From: Blasia pusilla
Lineage: Eukaryota > Marchantiophyta > Marchantiopsida > Blasiales
DNA: 64,000 nucleotides
Direction of reading: 5' to 3'
Assembly (NCBI GenBank): GCA_050084515.1
Contig: CM114273.1
Span: forward strand, 11,036,001 to 11,100,000
Positions 1 to 10,516 of this stretch are shown here, piece by piece; the stretch's first letter is position 1; each line of letters begins with the position of its first letter. Position numbers and translations under genes: made by a program. The notes beneath the pieces were generated by a model. It was not told where the DNA came from, searched no databases, and was given only the letters and a program-made list of their open reading frames with translations.

Positions 1-430
1 CGGCGGAAGAGTTCCCCGGTCGTAAATGCTAGGTAGCCACGTGGACGTGCGTGACGTTCCTTGCGGCCGCGAGCTTCACCGGTCTCCGACTCTCCGTTTC
101 CGAACAGAAAGCCGTCGCTCGTACACGGCAGTTCGCTCCCGCCGCCCATCAACTCCACTTCCAGTGCGCTTTCCGTCCGTCTCCTGCTCCTGTTGGAACC
201 TTTCTCGCACTTTCGCTTCAGCGAGCAGTTTGAGGCGTGTTCCACGGACAGGAGCCTTGAACGCGTCTTTCTCTGGAATGTTCTTGTGGCGCGGGACTCC
301 AGACCATTCACTCATTCATGACACATCCCCACGCAAGAAACATTCTACAGTTAGATGCCACTCGGGAGCCAAGTCGGTACTCGGAAGCAGAAGAAGAAAA
401 AGAGGTAGAAGCGAAGGAGTCTACTCGTGA
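1..430. other. GC-rich window edge, unassigned
   Basis: This stretch is clearly richer in G+C than the AT-rich spacer that follows. It has a perfect G-box core and a nearby TGACG motif, as plant promoters and 5' leaders often do. Open frames here (for example 26-430 on + and 315-76 on -) overlap one another, have no recognisable domain and no support from splice sites. It may be the upstream region or first exon of a gene lying mostly to the left of the window. Confidence 0.3.
37..44. promoter_or_regulatory. G-box-like palindrome CCACGTGG
   Basis: The eight bases CCACGTGG form a perfect palindrome around the CACGTG core bound by plant bZIP and bHLH factors. A GTGACGTT stretch (TGACG type) follows at 51-58. 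The GC-rich setting fits a promoter, but no transcript start can be seen. Confidence 0.3.
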
Positions 431-2533
431 TATATTTGTCGGTGCTTTCAAGTCACTTTGGCGTTTCCAAAGAGACTTCAAAAACTGAAATCTACTTTAA
501 TTTAGTAACAAAGCGTTCGGCGAGCGAGGAAGGTCTTACTCACATAAGGTTCAAAGCGGCACACCCAACAATGAATTTATGGCGTTTGGTGCGAATCATT
601 GTACTATGGATCATGTGAACGTACGAATGTAATGTTGCATTAAGCAAACACATCTCATCTTATTAAATTTAGTTGTGTAAAATTGTTGAAACGTTATTTT
701 AGTACCGAATACTGTTTCGGGTTTTTTTAATTCGAGGTCTATGAATGCAATCCCCGAATATCAGGGCATGTGAGAATCTAGAATAATCTTCGCTTCTTAC
801 TTTCTATTATCTTATCTCTCGAATGTTTTAATAGCCGTCACAAATTCTCTGCCAGGTTTTAGGTGGAAGGTAATAGCTACGTGAGTTGAAGAATGGGACT
901 TACGAAGGGGTTTGTAGGAAGGCATAAACTTAGAGTCCCAACTCTTCTATTTCTTTCAAAACTTGTGTGCTTCTACATTTCATGTCAATATGGTAGGCTT
1001 TTGTTACAAACTAGCATATGCCCTTGCGATGCACGGAAGAAAAATGCATGGGAAACATGTTCTTCTCGTCAGCACTTAGTTAATTCATATTGTACACGTG
1101 TCAATAGGGGAAGGCTTAAAAAAGCCTACGTGTCGACACCAAATGAGGGGTTCTTCAAACCCTGTCCTCTTTTAATAATATAGATTGCAACCTCGGTTTT
1201 AAAGTCTAAGCATGTGATGGGAATACATGGGGATGGAAAGAAAGGTAAGTCATATCATATGCTCCATGGTAAAACCCAAAGAGCGCGCATGCATATTGTT
1301 AGTGTGTTGGTAGCATCTCTCTCTAAGTGGATACAAGGTCCTTCATTCAAATCCAGATGTGCATGAATATGAAGGTGGGGAATGCATTAAAAAGGTACCA
1401 TTTTGCAAAATATGAAGAACCACCTAAAGATCCTCCCTAGATATGTCAAAACCACCTAGAACAACACAATGCCTTTGCATCAAATTTCCAAGATGTTGTT
1501 TCTAATATGATGCTCTCCATGGTTATCTAAACTTTATTGAAACTTGAAGAGTTTCCATGTAATTGTGAGACCCTCCTAAGGAATAGGATGTGGCCCTCCA
1601 CCTTACACAATGTCTTTCTTCGAGGCGTGGCAGTTTAAATTTTTGTAGGAAAATAGTGATATGACATATGGAAGCGATAGACATTTGTTCCCTAGAATGA
1701 GGATGACTTTGAAAATTTATTGAGGCCCCTTATCCGATCCCTAATAGGATCTTTATTTCCATATTTATGTCCATTTGTTTCCTAGAATGAGGATGTGTTT
1801 GACATATTATTGAGGACCTTTATCCAACCCCTTATAGGATCTTTACTTCCATATTTATGTCCATTGTTTCTTAGGCCAATGATTTGAAAACTTGCTGGGA
1901 ACTTCATATGGGGGTTGATTTTACCTCTCATCGGCTTGAAGAGAGCTATCACTCCACTCAATGTATTGGGGTGGAGATACTTTAAATACTTAAAGCTTTA
2001 AACTTTAAGTATCCGTACCCTTTCAAGGCTTGTCCCTATCTCGAAATAGGCTCATTCAAATATAATCTTAAGGCCAATTTTACGATTTAAGAGAATAGAT
2101 TTATAGGGAAAGACATTTGTTATACATATATTAAATTTTCTTCAAGAAAAAATTAATTCTAATTTTTGGGTCACATAAAAGAAGAGATAACCTTGTTTTA
2201 GCGGTCATGGCCTTTTTCCATAAACCAAACTAATAACAATTGGGAAGCGAAGCCTTTAAGGGCTTTTCTTCTTGAATAATTTTCATATGCTTTGTGTCTC
2301 TCCAAACTTTAAAACATATCTTTAACTTGAAATGAATTCAGTATGATTCAAAAATGTCTAACTCAACTGGAATACCTCTAATCAAAGGATGTGAACAAAA
2401 TCGAGTTAAAATGTGGAAATCTAAGGAAGTGAAATGAGAGAATTAATTTTAGTTTCTAGGATGGATGAATTAACTTGCCTACTTGATAACAACTTCCATC
2501 CCCATTGCAACATAGAGTTGAGGCAAGATAAAT
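431..2533. other. AT-rich intergenic spacer
   Basis: I see no coding gene. The frame 893-1183 (+) gives 96 residues without a known motif. The spacer holds a two-copy tandem repeat (1679-1862) and a short inverted repeat at 1987-2011, with arms TACTTAAAG and CTTTAAGTA. Confidence 0.5.
1679..1862. repeat. Tandem duplication, unit about 90 bp, two copies
   Basis: Copy 1 (about 1679-1772) and copy 2 (about 1773-1862) share CTAGAATGAGGATG, then TTATTGAGG, then TAGGATCTTTA and CCATATTTATGTCC in the same order. Scattered substitutions show the duplication is old. A fading third start (ATTGTTTCTTAGG) follows at 1863. There is no coding content. Confidence 0.75.
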
Positions 2534-2800
2534 TGTTAATAATAGGGAAGACCTATAAGCCCATAAGGATTGGATTGTGTTCAGGGCCATTCCAATTATT
2601 AGCATAGACGTATAACTATAAGTCTAGTTGATTAGTTAGACGCACTTCTTAGTCTTAAGGAGGCTCTTTTCTCTTCATATGATGTGTCTGCTCCTTTCAC
2701 ATAGTGAGTAGTACATCTAAGCTGCTAAAGTCAACCTTGTTAATGGTGTTAGTACTTTGCATTCATTTATTTCATTACTATGCAATTGGATTTTTAACAT
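2534..2800 (+). repeat. Copia 5' LTR
   Basis: It aligns along its whole length with 6103-6368, sharing for example AAGCCCATAAGGAT, AACTATAAGTCTAGT and ATTCATTTATTTCATTACTA. It starts TG and ends CA, and the primer site abuts it. Confidence 0.93.
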
Positions 2801-2812
2801 GGTATCAAATCT
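2801..2812 (+). other. Copia primer-binding site, initiator Met tRNA type
   Basis: TGGTATCAAATC directly follows the LTR end. Plant Copia elements usually carry TGGTATCAGAGC here, complementary to the 3' end of initiator methionine tRNA. Two positions differ, which fits an old copy. Confidence 0.85.
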
Positions 2813-3061
2813 ATGGTTTAGTATTAGATTTGGAAATTGTTGTGCTATGGTTTAATGTTAGGTTTGGCAATTGTCATGCTGCAAAGTTTTTTCCATTGAT
2901 CCTGATTCTTTAGTTTTCCTAGTTTTCCTTTTAATCTGAAAATTAATTTTGCACTTTATATAGACAATCTGTTGGTAAAAGCTCATCGACATCGCTTTTA
3001 CTTCATTTCCCAGAGCAATGGCTTCTTTATCATCCAATCACCACCTTGAACCATGGTATAG

Positions 3062-3382
3062 TCCATGATCCTTGAAGAAGAGGAGAGGCGTGAAGAGAAG
3101 AATCGCTTTTTAGATTCTCCTTTTTTGGTGAAATCGACGGGGAAGCTTCCTCAACGTAAGCACAACAAAAGATTGGAACAGAAGTATGGAAAGTCAAAAG
3201 GGAAAATCGACCTCTTAAAGTCAAAGAGTAGATGTCGAGCTTATGGACAGATTGGACATTGGAAGGGTGATTTTGAATGTCCAAAATCAAGAGACTGCAC
3301 GGTGAGTGCAAGTGTAGTTGTGGTCCTCTCAGCGCGAGAGATGATCAACAAGCATTTAGCGAATGCACCAAGATCACCATAA
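3062..3382 (+). pseudogene. Copia Gag remnant with decayed zinc knuckle
   Basis: The frame 3065-3382 encodes a lysine-rich segment ending in a zinc-knuckle relic, CRAYGQIGHWKGDFEC. It fits the Copia pattern CX2CX4HX4C but the second cysteine has become tyrosine. The capsid part upstream is not readable in one frame. No intact Gag can be made. Confidence 0.7.
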
Positions 3383-3799
3383 GATTTTCTTCGTATTGAT
3401 TCTCCTATTGATGTGCATATCCAAGGGGATTGAAGCGAGCTCCATAACTTGGATGAAAGTACATCCATCCAATTATAAGGTTGTTATGGAGGTATAAATA
3501 AATCATGCAGATCAAATGAGATGCATCTCATAATTTTGGGTCCTAAGGGAGAGCATACTCCGGTGATTGTGAAGATGTGCATTGGATGTTTGGTGCACAA
3601 GAAACGATTCTATTGGTTGCAACTGTGTGCAAAAGGGGTTGCAAATTCAACTTGGATGGAGATGGGGTAGATGGGTTCCTACCGTGTGGAGATATATTTG
3701 TTCATAGGAAGCTTAAGGGAAAGGCTAATCTCATGTGTTATGAATTGAGGAGAACAAAATTATGGCAAAATTTTTGTTGTAGGACGATCATTGCTTGAC

Positions 3800-4670
3800 T
3801 AATACCAAACATTGGCACATACCTCTACATCAAAAATTCATGAAGCAGACCGCACACGAGTTGTTGAAGGTTTGAATTTTTTTGGCAAAAAAGAGCTAAT
3901 CCCAACATGTGAGGCATGTATCGTTGGTAAGGCACAACGTAATCCTTTTCTAGGGACGCATAAGTATGCAAAGGGAATTCTAGATGTGATCATTTCAAAT
4001 CAGGGATATTATGACACACCTGGCTTTGGAGATGCTAAGTGGATGGTTGTGTGGATAAATGAGTGTACGCGATACACTTACTTAGTTTTCCTCAAGACTA
4101 AAGATCAAGCTCATGAAGCATACATGATTTGGGAGAGATAATAGCAGAGAAAGACGCAACGGAATGTAGAAAATTTCTTTATTGATCAACCAAGGCATGG
4201 AGTTCTTGAACTAGAAGCTTGGTTCATACTTCAAGGCGCAAGGAATCCGACATATGGCAAAAACTTCATATACACAAGAGGTTGTTGGGATGGCAGAGCA
4301 AATGATGTGCACTATCTTTGAAGGAGTTTGCACAATCCTTAAAGGAGCAAAGTTAGATCGTCGCTATTGGGCCTATGTAGCAAAATTTGTTGGGTGAACA
4401 CGCAATCAGCTACCACCTGCGCAACTTGGTGGTAAGACATCCTATGAAGCATTCTATAATGAGAAACCTTCTGTTGCCCATACTCATCCATTATGTCTTT
4501 CTACTTGGAATCATGTACCAAAGGAAAAGAGAAAAAAGCTTGATGAAAAGGCAAGGAAATGCATTTTTGTTGGCTATTTTGAGATTGCAAAGGGGTACGA
4601 GATTTATCTATTGGAGAGTAAGGGAATAATTCTTAGTCTTGATGTCATCTATAATAAAAGGAGATAATAG
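3800..4670 (+). pseudogene. Copia integrase remnant
   Basis: In the frame 3812-4141 the end of the GAG-pre-integrase zinc region (CEACIVGKAQRNPF) leads into the integrase core, ending in the family-like YTYLVFLKTKDQ. The C-terminal part, from about 4280 to 4670, is recognisable in a shifted frame by KTSYEAFYNEKPSVAHTH and by GYFEIAKGYEIYLLES. Several frameshifts and stops separate these pieces. Confidence 0.8.
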
Positions 4671-4739
4671 TTGTGACCTTTGACCTAGGCCTTCAAAGAC
4701 AAAGGACACTCAAGATATTGATCTACGTGTCATGAAGTT

Positions 4740-5570
4740 TGCTTTTTCCAATCAGAAAAAAATTGCAGACACCATAGAAGTTGGTGATACACATGTTCTT
4801 GAAATACAAAAGGAAATTGGCGAGGGCACTGAAGAAGATATGGAAGGAGATGTTCATCCAAAACAAAATGTGCAATCTCACTCAAGGGGTGGAATTGATC
4901 CTATCAACAATATTGATGGACCACGAAGGGGCCGGACACCTTGGAGAGAAGATGATGACTTTGTACAAGAATATTTTATTTTGGAGGTGGTTGAATCAGC
5001 AAAGATTCCTTCATATTCTAAACCTAATCCCAAGACGTACCTTGGAAGAAGCTTTAAACTCTCCCTTTGCAAATGAATGGAAAGTGGCCATGCAAGAGGA
5101 GTTTGAATCTCAAAAAGAACATGGAATGTGGGAGTTTGAAAATCTAGCAGTTGAAAGAAAACCCGAAGATTCAAAATGGGTGTTTCGCACCGAGGTTCCA
5201 TCAAATGGATCAGTTGAGAGGTTCAAAGCATGGTTGGTCGCAAAAGGATACTCCCAAGTCGAAGGTATTGACTACCATGAGACTTTTGCACCTGTGGCAT
5301 GTCTTGCAAAAAGATGTGTGTTTTCTGCCCTAGCAGCCACTCTAGTTTGGAATGTTCAACAACTTGATGTTGTTTCAATTTATTTGAATGGAAAACTTAA
5401 GGAGGAGAATATCTTCATGAGAGTACCTGAAGGTTTGGATAGTCCTCTAGAGCACAAAGGCAAGGTTTTGCATATAACGTCTTCAACACTTTGCACAATA
5501 CATGTCTCAACCTTGCACATCAGGTTGGCAAGGAGTGAAACAAGTATTTCAATACTTCCAAGGAACTAAG
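4740..5570 (+). pseudogene. Copia reverse transcriptase remnant, catalytic centre deleted
   Basis: The 4781-5569 frame carries the Copia start of the domain: WVFRTEVPSNGSVERFKAWLVAKGYSQ without its end, then GIDYHETFAPVA, then LDVVSIYLNGKLKEE (the YLNG motif) and FMRVPEGL. After about 5470 the sequence jumps to the segment that normally lies well after the YVDD catalytic motif (TWQGVKQVFQYLQGTKN-like, near 5525-5570). The stretch with the two catalytic aspartates is therefore missing by internal deletion, which alone makes the polymerase dead. Confidence 0.85.
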
Positions 5571-5579
5571 AATTTAGTG

Positions 5580-6055
5580 TTGCAGTAAGATGGAAAACCA
5601 ACAAGCTTGCAAGTAGTGGGATACAATGATGCAGATTGGGGAGGTTGCAAGGAAACGCGGTGTTCAGATAGAGGCTTTGCTTTTGATTCGTCTCTTGGTC
5701 AAACAAGAAACAAACCATAGTTTCTCGATCTCTCATCAATAGAAGCGGAATATGTTGCTTTCACTATTGCAGCAAAGAGGCTCTATGGCTTCAAAAAGAA
5801 ATGGGAGATTATGGGATAGAGAAACCATATCCAATCCTTATTCATGAGGATAATCAATCGTGTATTGTGATTGCAAAGAAAACTACTCATCATGGTTGCA
5901 CCAAACACTTTGATATTCAACACCACTTCATAAGGAAGTACGTAGAGAAAGGACGAGTGAAACTCAAGTATTGTCTAATAGAGCAAATGGCGGCAGATAT
6001 CTTGAAAAAACCACTAGCTAGAGCAAAGTTTATTCCTTGTAGAAATATGTTATGA
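5580..6055 (+). pseudogene. Copia RNase H remnant
   Basis: The Copia RNase H pattern is visible in two frames. First come GYNDADWGGCKETRCSDRGF and IEAEYVAFTIAAK (5615-5780). Then, in the frame 5801-6055, come IHEDNQSCIVIAKK and HFDIQHHFIRKYVEKG. These match the D, E and D catalytic positions of the family. Stops lie between them. Confidence 0.82.
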
Positions 6056-6092
6056 CTAGTGGAAGTCTAAAAACGATGAGTTTCCCTTCCAC

Positions 6093-6102
6093 GGAGGAGG
6101 AA
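6093..6102 (+). other. Copia polypurine tract
   Basis: GGAGGAGGAA directly precedes the TG of the 3' LTR, where plus-strand synthesis is primed in LTR retrotransposons. Confidence 0.8.
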
Positions 6103-6368
6103 TGTTAAAATAGGGAAGATTTGTAAGCCCATAAGGATGGGAGCATGTTTAGGGCCATTCCAATTATATTAGCATAGACTTAGAACTATAAGTCTAGTAG
6201 ATTAGTTAGACTCACTTCTTAGTCTTAAGGAGGCTATTTTCTCTTCATATGATATGTCTCCTCCTTTCACATAGTAAGTTGTACATTAGAGTTGCTAGAT
6301 TAACCTTGTTAATGGTGTTAGCACTATGCATTCATTTATTTCATTACTATGCAATTGGATTTTTATCA
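6103..6368 (+). repeat. Copia 3' LTR
   Basis: This partner of 2534-2800 starts TGTTAAAATAGG and ends TTTTTATCA. Differences such as a small TTA insertion and many single substitutions show that the copies have diverged considerably since insertion. Confidence 0.92.
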
Positions 6369-7103
6369 TAAACACGTTTCACTTCGGATCATCTTATTTA
6401 CCAAACTGTGTATTTCCAAAGGAGATTCTAACCTAGAATCTATTGCCATGAATGGGAGATTACTTTCATCATATCCTAGCCACTAACCTATGTGTTAATA
6501 ATTATGACCTTGTTATTTCTAGACGGTTACGAAATTAGATTGAGTTAACCAAATGTGGGGACAAGTAGGCTCATGGTTTGTGTTGATAGTCTGTTTCAAG
6601 ATCTCACCATTCCCATTGACTTGAATAATATCAATAGTTGTTATTGAGGCAAGCCCCCTATGGTAGTCATTAATTAATATTTTTATTACTAAAGGATGGA
6701 AGGACTTCATCTAAATATTGACCACATAAATTTTGGGGTGGAAGTCATGTTCTTATTATCATATAAATGAAAAATTGGTTCACATTGTTATTCTACTTCT
6801 AGCCCAAAAACCTTTCCTTGCAAACTTTCTAATCGACCTCACACAATCTTCCACTTCCATATTTATCTTGTTTTTTCATCAAGGGGTAGAAACTTGATAT
6901 TGTCACTTAGAAGTAGTGCAAAAAAGAAGTCTTCTTATAGTTTGCAAAACCAATCGAAGATCACACAACTTCTACTCCATTGGACGAACTTCCTCTCAAA
7001 ATAAATACAACAAATCAATCTAAGATTTTATATACTACATATCAATCTTACATATAGACAACGTAATCTAGGTGGAAACCTTATATTAGCATGGAGGAGT
7101 ATG
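6369..7103. other. AT-rich spacer between two retroelements
   Basis: I see no gene, RNA or repeat that can be supported here. The only open frame (6710-6519, -) is short and featureless. Confidence 0.5.
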
Positions 7104-7514
7104 TGTCACGACTGTTAGGATAGGTCGGTGGGATCTAGCAGAGCATCTTCACGAGTAGTGGAGGACACGCCCATGCGGTCGGGAATGACCTGCTGAGGCC
7201 CCGAGAAACCTGAGAGAGCATGTTTCCCCTTCGTTTCGGCTCATTTGGAGCCATATAGATAAACTTACTATTTCGGGTAAGTTTCCATGTCAAGGATAGT
7301 TGACTTTCTATTTTTGTAAGTGGCCCTTGACCTCCTACATCAGGTCAAGAGCCAAGGAGGTGACTTGGGAGCATAGGTTACCATGGAGAGAGCTTGGGAG
7401 AGGGGAGGGGTATACCTCAAGGAGAGAGAGCTTGAGAGCTCGTTCTCTCTTTGTTGAACCTCTTGGCATGAGGCGGCGGAACTATGGTCGCTTGTCTTGT
7501 GAGTGTAACCCAAG
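7104..7514 (+). repeat. Gypsy 5' LTR, 3' part deleted
   Basis: It starts TGTCACGACTGTTAGG and runs colinear, without a length change, with the first 411 bp of the full LTR at 13679. It ends at AACCCAAG, where the full copy continues with CCTCTCATTAGG but this copy enters Gag sequence. Confidence 0.92.
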
Positions 7515-8356
7515 GGGTGCTTCTTATGAACACCTCCCCTACGTTGAGAGATGTTCTTAGGACCGCCAAGAACATTGAGCGCAACATGGCGGAGGAGAAC
7601 GTAGCCACCATGGGTTGTAAGCGAGAGCAGTCACGATTATCTGCACCACTTGTGCAGCAACATGGACTCCGAGATAGGTTGACTGTGGCACCACGAGCTC
7701 AAGGAGGATACCGGGAGGCCATGCCACAGAGACCTGCGCCTTCATATGCGGCTCAACAGCAGTCGCCTAATATTACTTGTTGGTCATGTGGTGGAGACCA
7801 TCATCAACACGATTGCACTCGTCAGGGTCATGGACGTGTGCCTCAGCATGGAGGAGGAGATGGTGCTGCACCAGTAGGTTATCAGTGTGACTATTGTCAG
7901 AGATATGGTCATACATGCGCCATGTGTTTCAATTTACATCCTGAGTTACATCCGGACCGAGGGCCAGAGAGGGCACCAGAGCGAGTAGCCGGTCCGGGTG
8001 GGCCTATAGATCGTGCACCAGGTGGTCCCATTGGGGGACGAGGAGCTGGAGTTTCCCGAAAGGGTGGTGGAGCTGCCCGTGGAACAGGTAGAGTACCACC
8101 ACCTAGACGCGTCGAGGCGCCGGACGTGAGGCTGGGATGGCTGCTCAGATACAACAGCTACACGAGCGATTGCCGCTATGGCATTGAGGTTACTCGATGC
8201 CGGATCCGTGGCATCAACATCATATGGAGCAACCACAGATCTGGAGGATCGTGGTTGGATGTGCAGGGTTGCCCAGATGGAGGCCGCCGGTGTAGTGACG
8301 CGTGGAGCAGCCGTAGAGTTGGATCCACAGCGAGGGGAAGCCAGAAAACAGACTAG
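7515..8356 (+). pseudogene. Gypsy Gag, C-terminal half with two zinc knuckles
   Basis: The frame open from 7484 to 8356 starts in LTR sequence and enters Gag at about 7515, so its apparent start codon is an artefact of deletion. It holds a variant knuckle CWSCGGDHHQHDC (CX2CX3HX4C) and, about 45 residues on, a regular knuckle CDYCQRYGHTCAMC (CX2CX4HX4C). A Pro/Gly/Arg-rich tail follows. Zinc knuckles bind element RNA during packaging. The capsid region is missing. The frame ends at a TAG, with Gag-like sequence going on in another frame to about 8560. Confidence 0.82.
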
Positions 8357-8559
8357 GCTTCCTCAGTCTTTCACGTTGTCCGAAGCGATGAGGTCCCCAT
8401 TGATGGATCCTCATCAAATTTCTTGAAGAGGTGGTGATGTTATTGGTGTGCAGGCACGCAGGGCGATGGGAGAAGCGAGTGCGACGACTCTTATTGTTGA
8501 TGCTCAGGAGGGGCATGTGTCGAGCACGTTGTTGGGGCCGGCCACTGTTGTGTGCCGCA

Positions 8560-9180
8560 CTCCTTTATTTTTGCTTCCGATGTTATGACGTTGGGGGGTA
8601 CGCCCGTCGAGGCTTTTCGGCTGGCCGCTTCACTATGTGAGCCCGGAGTTGGAGTTCCTGCATCACGTTCACAGGTGATTGCAGAGGAGGTGATGGACTT
8701 GCCCTTTGAGTGGATGCTCGGACCGTCCACGTCAGATTCATGGCAGGCTGCGGCTGCTAGAATGGCGGAGATGCCCGCTAGACCCGAAATAGAGTGTGCC
8801 ATGGCTTCTCCTGGTGTTGTGTTGCTGGATAACCGAGGAGAGGTCTTCCATTTGGTGAGTCCTGGAGGTAGAGCTTTTAGTCCGCAACGCGTCTTGTTGG
8901 ATTTAGGAGCACAACCCCTGATGTTGGGGAAAGTGTCATTCAGAGGATTGGGTTTGACGAGAGCCGATGTGGAGCGTTGTCCATTCTGGATATAGACATC
9001 CTTGGGTGGCACAAGTACCACATAGTATATCACCCGACATGAGGTTGTGATGAGGATTCGCCCGGGACATCCTACTGATGAGTGTGTGGTGCGCGCCAAG
9101 GCGATAGTGACTGATGCAGAGTCCTACGACGTCTTGGTTGGTGGAGTAGTGTTATACCCGATGGGGTTTTCCCTGGATTA
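8560..9180 (+). pseudogene. Gypsy aspartic protease region, broken
   Basis: In the frame 8552-8995, VLLDLGAQPLMLG sits where retropepsins have D-S/T-G-A; the second residue is Leu here, so the active-site loop is altered or mutated. After a frameshift near 9000-9050, the next frame carries ESYDVLVGGVVLYPMG, which resembles the protease flap-to-C-terminal region of Gypsy elements. Such proteases cut the element's own polyprotein. The identification rests on position before the methyltransferase and RT as well as on the weak motif. Confidence 0.6.
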
Positions 9181-9595
9181 CTGGGAGGAGTCAGCGTCCT
9201 ACAGACCAGGATGGCAGTCAAGTGATGGGCGCCTTAGCTCATTACCCGTTCGATTCACATGTGCAGTGATCGAGCAACGGCCAGGAGAGATGGCGACCTT
9301 AGCAGCATTTAGCAGTGCCATCACTTGGCCTAGTGATTTGATTGAGGGACTCCATACTCCCGTTCCTGACATTTCTATGGAGAGGAGTGTTATGGTAGGT
9401 GCATCATTCCGTGGAGGAGAGGTGCCGATGTGGGGCTCGACTGAGGAGCTTCGACGATTGGCAGATGAGCACGTGCAGACTGCGTGGAGTGAGGCGTTTG
9501 CACCGGAGCATGACAGGTCTGAGGAACCCAAGGTAGCAGGGAGTGCTACGATGACACCCTTGGATACCACACCCATTGTGTGGTGTACCCTGGAG

Positions 9596-10440
9596 GAGGG
9601 TATTCGAGTGTTAGATCTCTTTCGAGGGATTAGCACCGGGTTAGCTGTTGTTTTGCAGGCAGGAGTGCGAGTACAACAGTACCTGTATGTGGAGAGTGAT
9701 GATGTTGCGAGGTGCGTCTCACTACAACATGTGGCGCAGTTACGCCTACGTTTTCCCGACTTATTGTCTGCGTCCATAGTACAGGGGTATCAGAGTTCCC
9801 TACCGAGCGATATTTCGTTGTTGGGGGCGCAGGACTTAGAGCGGGTAGGGACCATTGATTTGGTCATTTCCGGTTGGCCATGTCAGAGCCAATCGAGTGT
9901 TGGACGAGGCAGCGGGTTGACTAACACTCGGTCCAGGTTGTTTTGGGAGATGTTGAGGGTCTTACGGCAGTTGCAGGAGCATCAGTCTCGTTCTCCAGCC
10001 TACATTCTAGAGAATGTGCCGATCTTAGGAGACTCCAGGTCACGGGTGGTGACGAGTGCTCATCAGGTGCGTGCTTGGATCGGCCCAGCAGTGTTCTTGG
10101 ATGCGGCGAGTGTAGGTTCTAGAGCCCATCGCCCGCGTCTATGGTGGACCAACTTGGTGCCCCATGCGGTGTTATGGAGGGCGTATGCGAGAGTGAGCGC
10201 CCCTCCCATTTGTTAGTGGATTCCATTCTGGATCCAGGTCGTCGATCACAGGCAGTGAGGCACGATGATTGACCACCGTTGACTGTGGTCATCAGGGTAG
10301 GCAGGTCGCGGGCAGCCTTGCCCACGTTTGTGAGTTTTCCCGCTTCCTATGCATACAAGGAAGCCGTTCCTGGCTTGGTTTGGGATGACCAGGTTCAGCG
10401 GTTGGTGGAGCCCAACGCCGAGTGTTGTTGTTTGAGACGA
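9596..10440 (+). pseudogene. DNMT3-like C5 cytosine DNA methyltransferase domain inside Gypsy Pol
   Basis: The frame 9047-10216 holds a cytosine-5 methyltransferase. Motif I reads VLDLFRGISTG (SAM binding, codons from 9608). Motif II-like YLYVESDDVA follows. Motif IV is SGWPCQSQS with the catalytic Cys codon at 9881-9883. Motif VI is YILENVP with Glu at 10010. Near 10125 comes AHRPRLWWTN, like the AHRARYFWGN region of DNMT3. After a frameshift near 10190-10210 the C-terminal part goes on to about 10425 (LPTFVSFPASYAYK, PGLVWDDQ, LVEPNAE). Motif I and the R-x-R region favour DNMT3 over DNMT1 or CMT, but PCQ differs from the PCN of DNMT3. The enzyme would put 5-methylcytosine on DNA, perhaps on the element's own copies. 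It joins protease and RT, so it belongs to Pol. The frameshift makes this copy unlikely to be active. Confidence 0.88.
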
Positions 10441-10516
10441 GGTTGCACCATAGCAACCACCGATACCCGCGCCGGAGAGTCCTATCATAGTCACGATGGA
10501 GACTTGAGAGCCAGAT

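Larger units (their letters stand above)
2534..6368 (+). mobile_element. Ty1/Copia LTR retrotransposon, degenerate
   Basis: A complete but inactive Copia element, about 3.8 kb long. Two similar LTRs of about 267 bp (2534-2800 and 6103-6368) begin TGTTAA and end in CA. A primer site follows the first LTR and a purine tract precedes the second. The 4-5 bp outside the ends read taaat on the left and taaac on the right, a probable target-site duplication with one change. The order Gag, integrase, reverse transcriptase, RNase H is diagnostic of Copia, because Gypsy has integrase last. Reading frames are broken many times, and part of the reverse transcriptase including the YxDD site is missing, so it cannot move by itself. 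Confidence 0.92.

Noticed and set aside
1290-1370. A tRNA-like or SINE-like stretch (GTTGGTAGC and ATTCAAATCC)
   Set aside because: The two words resemble A and B boxes, but I could not fold a cloverleaf and found no second copy in the window.
8491-9099. A 202-codon minus-strand frame across the Gypsy protease region
   Set aside because: It is antisense to element coding sequence, has no domain, and its length follows from the G+C-rich codon bias of the sense strand.
9199-9777. A 192-codon minus-strand frame over the methyltransferase
   Set aside because: It is the shadow of the sense frame carrying the methyltransferase motifs; it shows no motif of its own.
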